From contig NZ_CAMLDV010000135.1 of NCBI RefSeq assembly GCF_946478835.1, positions 1 through 9,673 of the forward strand: DNA of 9,673 nt, given 5' to 3'. The notes beneath the pieces are model-generated. The model saw nothing but the letters and a program-made list of their open reading frames with translations. It was not told the DNA's origin and made no database searches. Shown in pieces: positions 6,534-9,673 of this stretch; the first letter of the stretch is position 1, and each line of letters starts with the position of its first letter. The DNA comes from an uncultured Bdellovibrio sp. Its GTDB lineage: Bacteria; Bdellovibrionota; Bdellovibrionia; Bdellovibrionales; Bdellovibrionaceae. The position numbers and the translations under genes are program-made.

Positions 6534-7313
6534 ATGAAAAGCATTCTACTAGGTCTTGTTCTTTTACTCACACTCACTTCATGCACCAAAAAATCTGAAA
6601 GTCCTGAAGGAACTGTCTCCAGTCAGGCCAAGCAAGAACTCGTGGTCGGAACAGATGCAGCTTACGCTCCGTTTGAAAGCGAAACTGCAGACAAAACGGT
6701 GCAGGGTTTTGACATCGACATTTTAAAAGCTATTGCTGAAAAGTCGGGATTGAAACTTAAATTCGTGAACACTCCATGGGAAGGACTTTTCAGCCAGCTT
6801 CAATCCGGCGACCGTGACATTTTGGTGTCCGCTATCACCATCAATGACGAACGCAAAAAGGTAATGGATTTTTCTGAACCCTATTTTGAAGCTGTGCAAT
6901 TGATCGCCCTGCCCGCCTCTTCAAAAATCACCAAGTTTGATGAATTGAAAAATTCTAAAATTGGTGTGCAAACTGGCACGACAGGAGACGAGGTTTCAAG
7001 CCGTCTTTTGGGCAAATCAAATCCCAACATCAAAAGATTTGAAGGAACACCTTTGGCCCTTCAAGAGCTAGAAAACGGTGGAGTCGATGCCGTTGTTGCC
7101 GACAATGGTGTTGTGAATAACTTCCTGGCCAACAATCCAAAAACTTTTAAAACGATTTCTGATGCCAGCTTTTCAAAAGAGTATTACGGCATTGCTGTTA
7201 AAAAAGGAAACGCGGAACTTCTAAAGAAGATCAATGACGGCTTATCTGCTATCAAAGCGGATGGCACTTACGATCGTATTTATAAGACTTATTTCGGTGA
7301 GAAAAAGAACTGA
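6534..7313 (+). CDS. Amino acid ABC transporter substrate-binding lipoprotein (family 3, GlnH/HisJ type)
   Basis: From ATG 6534 this is a 259-residue protein with a lipoprotein signal peptide: MKSILLGLV core and lipobox LTSC, with Cys17 as the lipidated residue. The mature part is a family 3 periplasmic binding protein, with VVGTDAAYAPFE (37-48), GFDIDILKAIAEK (58-70), an aromatic stacking residue W82 in PWEG, SAITINDERKK (99-109) and IGVQTGTTGDEV (143-154). R107 corresponds to the Arg that holds the ligand alpha-carboxylate and D190 (VVADNG) to the Asp that binds the alpha-amino group. It captures a polar or charged amino acid and delivers it to the permease. GlnH has His-Asp at the D190 position and this protein has Ala-Asp, so glutamine is not assured. 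Gram-negative relatives are usually soluble; here lipid anchoring is predicted, and Thr at +2 gives no Asp-type inner-membrane retention signal. The stop overlaps the permease ATG by 1 nt (TGATG). Confidence 0.92.
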   Translation: MKSILLGLVLLLTLTSCTKKSESPEGTVSSQAKQELVVGTDAAYAPFESETADKTVQGFDIDILKAIAEKSGLKLKFVNTPWEGLFSQLQSGDRDILVSAITINDERKKVMDFSEPYFEAVQLIALPASSKITKFDELKNSKIGVQTGTTGDEVSSRLLGKSNPNIKRFEGTPLALQELENGGVDAVVADNGVVNNFLANNPKTFKTISDASFSKEYYGIAVKKGNAELLKKINDGLSAIKADGTYDRIYKTYFGEKKN

Positions 7314-8056
7314 TGTTTTCGTGGTTTCGCACTGACATCATCGTTGAATACTGGCCTTTGTTTTTACAAGGGCTTTGGACCACCCTCGAACTGACCATCA
7401 TCGGTGTTTTCTTTGGAACGGTTTTGGGACTTCTGCTGGGATTAGGTAAAATTGCCCAGGCAGAACGCGGACCCTGGAAATGGCCTTTGCGAATTTTAGT
7501 CAAAGCGCCCTCCCAGCTTTACATCACGTTTTTTCGCGGCACTCCTCTCTTCGTACAAATTCTTTTAATTCATTTCGCCTTGGTTCCGATGCTGATTCAT
7601 CCGGAAAATGGACTTCTTATCAGTGGCGATTTGGCTTTGTATTTAAAGCGTGAATATGGGGCTTTCATTTCCGGTGCGTTGGCACTGAGTTTAAACTCCG
7701 GCGCATATATCGCAGAAATTTTCCGCGCGGGAATTCAATCCATCGATCGCGGGCAATTCGAAGCCGCGAGATCTTTGGGGCTTAACTATTTTCAGACGAT
7801 GAAAGCTGTGATTATTCCTCAAGCATTTCGGCGCATGCTTCCGCCATTGGGAAATGAAGCGATTATGTTACTGAAGGATTCTTCTTTGGTATCAGCAATC
7901 GGTCTTGCGGAACTCGCTTACGCGGCAAGAACAGCTGCCGGTGCTTACTCCCGTTATTGGGAACCCTATCTTTTTATTTCCTTCATATATTTGATTATCA
8001 CGCTCGGCATGTCTTACGTCGTTCATATTCTTGAAAGAAAGTATAAGAACTCATGA
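7313..8056 (+). CDS. Polar amino acid ABC transporter permease (HisM/GlnP family)
   Basis: This 247-residue integral inner-membrane protein has about five hydrophobic segments (roughly 15-45, 65-95, 115-137, 185-205, 218-240). The FFRGTPL motif (73-79) is typical of polar amino acid permeases. The EAA loop, which contacts the ATPase, runs from [12 protein letters not shown] at 150 to about 180. As the only permease of the operon it presumably forms a homodimer. The loop at about 93-116, between membrane segments two and three ([19 protein letters not shown]), is longer than in compact relatives such as GlnP and makes the protein somewhat larger than usual. It starts at ATG 7313 inside the TGATG junction with the binding-protein gene and ends with ATGA, overlapping the ATPase by 4 nt. 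The substrate range follows that of the binding protein and is unknown. Confidence 0.93.
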   Translation: MFSWFRTDIIVEYWPLFLQGLWTTLELTIIGVFFGTVLGLLLGLGKIAQAERGPWKWPLRILVKAPSQLYITFFRGTPLFVQILLIHFALVPMLIHPENGLLISGDLALYLKREYGAFISGALALSLNSGAYIAEIFRAGIQSIDRGQFEAARSLGLNYFQTMKAVIIPQAFRRMLPPLGNEAIMLLKDSSLVSAIGLAELAYAARTAAGAYSRYWEPYLFISFIYLIITLGMSYVVHILERKYKNS

Positions 8057-8775
8057 TTCAAGTAAAAGATCTGCAGAAATTTTTTGGTTCTAAGCAAGTT
8101 CTTAAAGACGTCAATTGTGAGATCAAAGACAACGAGGTCGTGTGTGTGATTGGTCCTTCAGGTTCCGGCAAAAGCACTTTTCTTCGCTGCTTAAATGCTC
8201 TTGAAACAGCCAACGGTGGTTTCGTCAAAGTCGATGGCTTTACTGTGACAGCTCACGAAACAGATTTAAATCTTTTACGCGCTCACGTGGGCATGGTGTT
8301 TCAGCGCTTTAATTTATTCCCGCACATGACGGCACTTGAGAATATCTGCCTTGCGCCCATTTCTGTGAAAAACATGTCGCGCGCAGAGGCTGAAAAAAAA
8401 GCTCATGAACTTCTGAAACGCGTGGGGCTTTCCGACAAAGCGGACTCTTATCCTAATGAACTTTCCGGTGGACAACAACAGCGCATTGCCATTGCCAGAG
8501 CGCTAGCTATGGAACCGCAAGTTCTTCTGTTTGATGAACCAACATCGGCGCTGGACCCGGAAATGGTGGGCGAAGTTTTGGATGTTATCAAGTCTCTCGC
8601 TCACAGTGGAAAGACGATGGTGATCGTGACGCACGAAATGGGTTTTGCTCGTCAGGTCAGTGACCGTGTGTTCTTTATGGACGCAGGTCAGATCATGGAG
8701 GAAGGAACTCCGGAGAAGATCTTCTCTCATGCGCAGAATGAACGGACTCGCAATTTCCTTAGCAAAGTCCTTTGA
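8053..8775 (+). CDS. Polar amino acid ABC transporter ATP-binding protein (GlnQ family)
   Basis: This 240-residue ATPase is complete and matches the usual GlnQ length. All catalytic motifs are present: Walker [10 protein letters not shown] (34-42), Q-loop [11 protein letters not shown] with Q84, signature LSGGQQQR (137-144), Walker B VLLFDE (157-162, catalytic E162), D-loop SALDPE (165-170) and switch His194 in VTHEMG. It powers import by binding the EAA loops of the permease dimer on the cytoplasmic face. The RFNLFPHMT and HEMGFAR sequences are characteristic of the polar amino acid subfamily. It is the last gene of the transporter operon and shares a 4-nt ATGA overlap with the permease. Its stop lies 24 bp from the convergent surface-protein gene, and no rho-independent terminator is evident after it. 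Confidence 0.95.
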   Translation: MIQVKDLQKFFGSKQVLKDVNCEIKDNEVVCVIGPSGSGKSTFLRCLNALETANGGFVKVDGFTVTAHETDLNLLRAHVGMVFQRFNLFPHMTALENICLAPISVKNMSRAEAEKKAHELLKRVGLSDKADSYPNELSGGQQQRIAIARALAMEPQVLLFDEPTSALDPEMVGEVLDVIKSLAHSGKTMVIVTHEMGFARQVSDRVFFMDAGQIMEEGTPEKIFSHAQNERTRNFLSKVL

Positions 8776-8799
8776 AAATATTGCGCCACTGTCAATGTG

Positions 8800-9673
8800 T
8801 TAGGGCACGGTGAAGCTCGCTGTGCCGCTTGCCGATTGAGTTCCACTGCTGACATTTGCCTTCACATTATAAATTCCTTTGGCGGGTTTCCGAGACAGTT
8901 TGTATTTATAAATAGCATTGCCATTTGATCCTGTCGTCGCTGAACCTGTGATAATTTTTCCATTTGGATCTGAAATCGAAAAAGTCACATTCAAGCCGCT
9001 GGCGGCAACTCCCCCCAACATAACATTTGCTGTCATACTCACTGTATTTCCCGCTGAATATGAAAGCTTATCCGTTCCAACCGAAATGCTCAAAACTTGA
9101 AGAGAGACCACCGAATAATTCGACGAGGCACTAGCTGAATAAGCCCCTACACTCGCCGAAGTCGCTACTAAATAATTTCCTGAGGCGGATGAAAGAGGAG
9201 ATGTCACTGCAAAATTAATATTTGCACTGGTTCCTGATGCCAAAATGACAGAAGTACTTGCAAGAGAAGCATTCCAGCCACTCGGAACTGAAAAACTAAG
9301 ACTGTAGGTACTGGCAGAACAAGCGGAATTGTTATTGTTTTTCACGGCCATGGTGTAATTTAAAGTTGTCCCTGGATAGGCCGAACTTGAGGTTGTCGGC
9401 ATTAAGATCACAGTGGGATTCGACATCGTACAATTGGAAGCAACGGAATAGGTTGCGGCCCCACTGCCAATATAAGAATTTGCGGCCCCATTCACTGCAG
9501 AAACAGAAATATTATAGGATCCTGCCGCAGAAGAACTACCAGAAGCGACCGTAAGTGTACTGTCTCCTGAAGCTCCAGGAGCCAAACTTAAAGATGAGCT
9601 GCTAAAACTAAAACTAAATCCACTTGGAACCACTGAACCCAAATTGAATGTCGAAGACGAACAAATAGAATTG
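8800..9673 (-). CDS. Secreted or surface protein with tandem Ig-like repeats, N-terminus beyond the right edge
   Basis: The frame is open to base 9673 with no convincing start; a TTG at 9642 is internal to a repeat and is not taken as one. About 290 residues are visible, rich in Ser, Ala, Thr, Asn and Gly. Numbering from that TTG, a repeat with CSASTYSLSFSVPSGW (108-123) aligns without gaps 114 residues after CSSSTFNLGSVVPSGF at the edge. Between them, C71 precedes NPTVIL and is placed to pair with C108. These units resemble the NEW3/CARDB-like beta-sandwiches found C-terminal to secreted bacterial metalloproteases and other exported enzymes. The last 97 residues (184-280) look like a different Ig-like domain (Big_1 or macroglobulin-like: LSYSAGNTVSMTANV, GLNVTFSISDPNG, GNAIYKYKLS). 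No C-terminal sorting signal or membrane anchor is seen. An enzyme domain may lie upstream, outside the window. The fold is likely; the function is unknown. Confidence 0.82.
   Translation of the reverse strand, partial: NSICSSSTFNLGSVVPSGFSFSFSSSSLSLAPGASGDSTLTVASGSSSAAGSYNISVSAVNGAANSYIGSGAATYSVASNCTMSNPTVILMPTTSSSAYPGTTLNYTMAVKNNNNSACSASTYSLSFSVPSGWNASLASTSVILASGTSANINFAVTSPLSSASGNYLVATSASVGAYSASASSNYSVVSLQVLSISVGTDKLSYSAGNTVSMTANVMLGGVAASGLNVTFSISDPNGKIITGSATTGSNGNAIYKYKLSRKPAKGIYNVKANVSSGTQSASGTASFTVP
9106..9673 (-). repeat. Tandem Ig-like domain repeat, 342-bp period (114 residues)
   Basis: Two copies are seen in the protein of the last gene: a partial copy at about 9448-9673 and a full copy at about 9106-9447. 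Matching landmarks at a constant 114-residue offset are Cys-Ser-x-Ser-Thr-Tyr/Phe, VPSG plus an aromatic residue, and Gly-x-Tyr near the end. The copies have diverged at protein level, and no long exact DNA repeat is visible. Boundaries are approximate. Confidence 0.65.

Noticed and set aside
8804..8832. Possible terminator hairpin with GGCAC and GTGCC arms near the end of the surface-protein gene
   Set aside because: The arms are only 5 bp, the loop is long, the site lies inside the coding region and there is no T-run.
8800..9642. Complete 280-residue protein starting at TTG 9642
   Set aside because: The frame is open beyond 9642 to the window end and the TTG falls inside an Ig-like repeat, so the gene is 5'-truncated by the window.
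1..9673. CRISPR arrays, tRNA or rRNA genes, insertion sequences, phage genes
   Set aside because: No short regularly spaced repeats, cloverleaf sequences, transposase motifs or terminal inverted repeats were seen; almost all bases belong to assigned genes.

Overview
The window looks like a piece of chromosome from a Gram-negative predatory or gliding bacterium, most likely a Bdellovibrio-type organism (Bdellovibrionota) or another relative of the former deltaproteobacteria. The reasons are: moderate base composition; a Kdo-8-phosphate phosphatase, which implies lipopolysaccharide; two outer-membrane beta-barrels of the type abundant in myxobacteria and Bdellovibrio; and exported TPR proteins arranged as in the outer-membrane part of the Myxococcus gliding (Glt) machinery. 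The taxonomic call is inference from gene content; no rRNA or other marker gene is present.

Region 1 (1-5413, all minus strand) is a tightly packed operon. In transcription order it holds a KdsC-like phosphatase (TTG start at 5413), beta-barrel A (4142-4879), beta-barrel B (3327-4127), a 524-residue exported TPR protein (1756-3330) and a larger exported TPR protein that starts at 1752 and runs off the left edge with 584 open codons. Junctions are +3, +14, -4 and +3 nt, so the genes are probably co-transcribed and translationally coupled. Barrel, barrel, TPR protein is the layout of the gltB-gltA-gltC genes of Myxococcus xanthus. I read this as the outer-membrane and periplasmic part of a gliding-like or envelope-spanning complex, with a lipopolysaccharide-core enzyme at its head.

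Region 2 (5489-6454, minus strand) is a two-gene unit: a small inner-membrane protein with a C-terminal coiled coil, then a THEM6-like hotdog-fold thioesterase with a hydrophobic N-terminus. The start of the first gene is best placed at 6454, because a perfect AAGGAG lies 6 nt upstream.

Region 3 (6534-8775, plus strand) is a complete polar amino acid ABC importer in three overlapping genes: a substrate-binding lipoprotein, one permease and one ATPase. It diverges from region 2 across a 79-bp gap with a small inverted repeat that may be a shared control site.

Region 4 (8800-9673, minus strand) is the C-terminal part of a Ser/Ala-rich secreted or surface protein that enters from the right edge. 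It has a 114-residue tandem Ig-like repeat with spaced cysteines and a final beta-sandwich domain. It converges on the ABC operon with only 24 bp between stop codons and no evident terminator.

The window is almost entirely coding. The longest non-coding stretches are about 75-79 bp. No RNA genes, insertion sequences or CRISPR arrays were seen.
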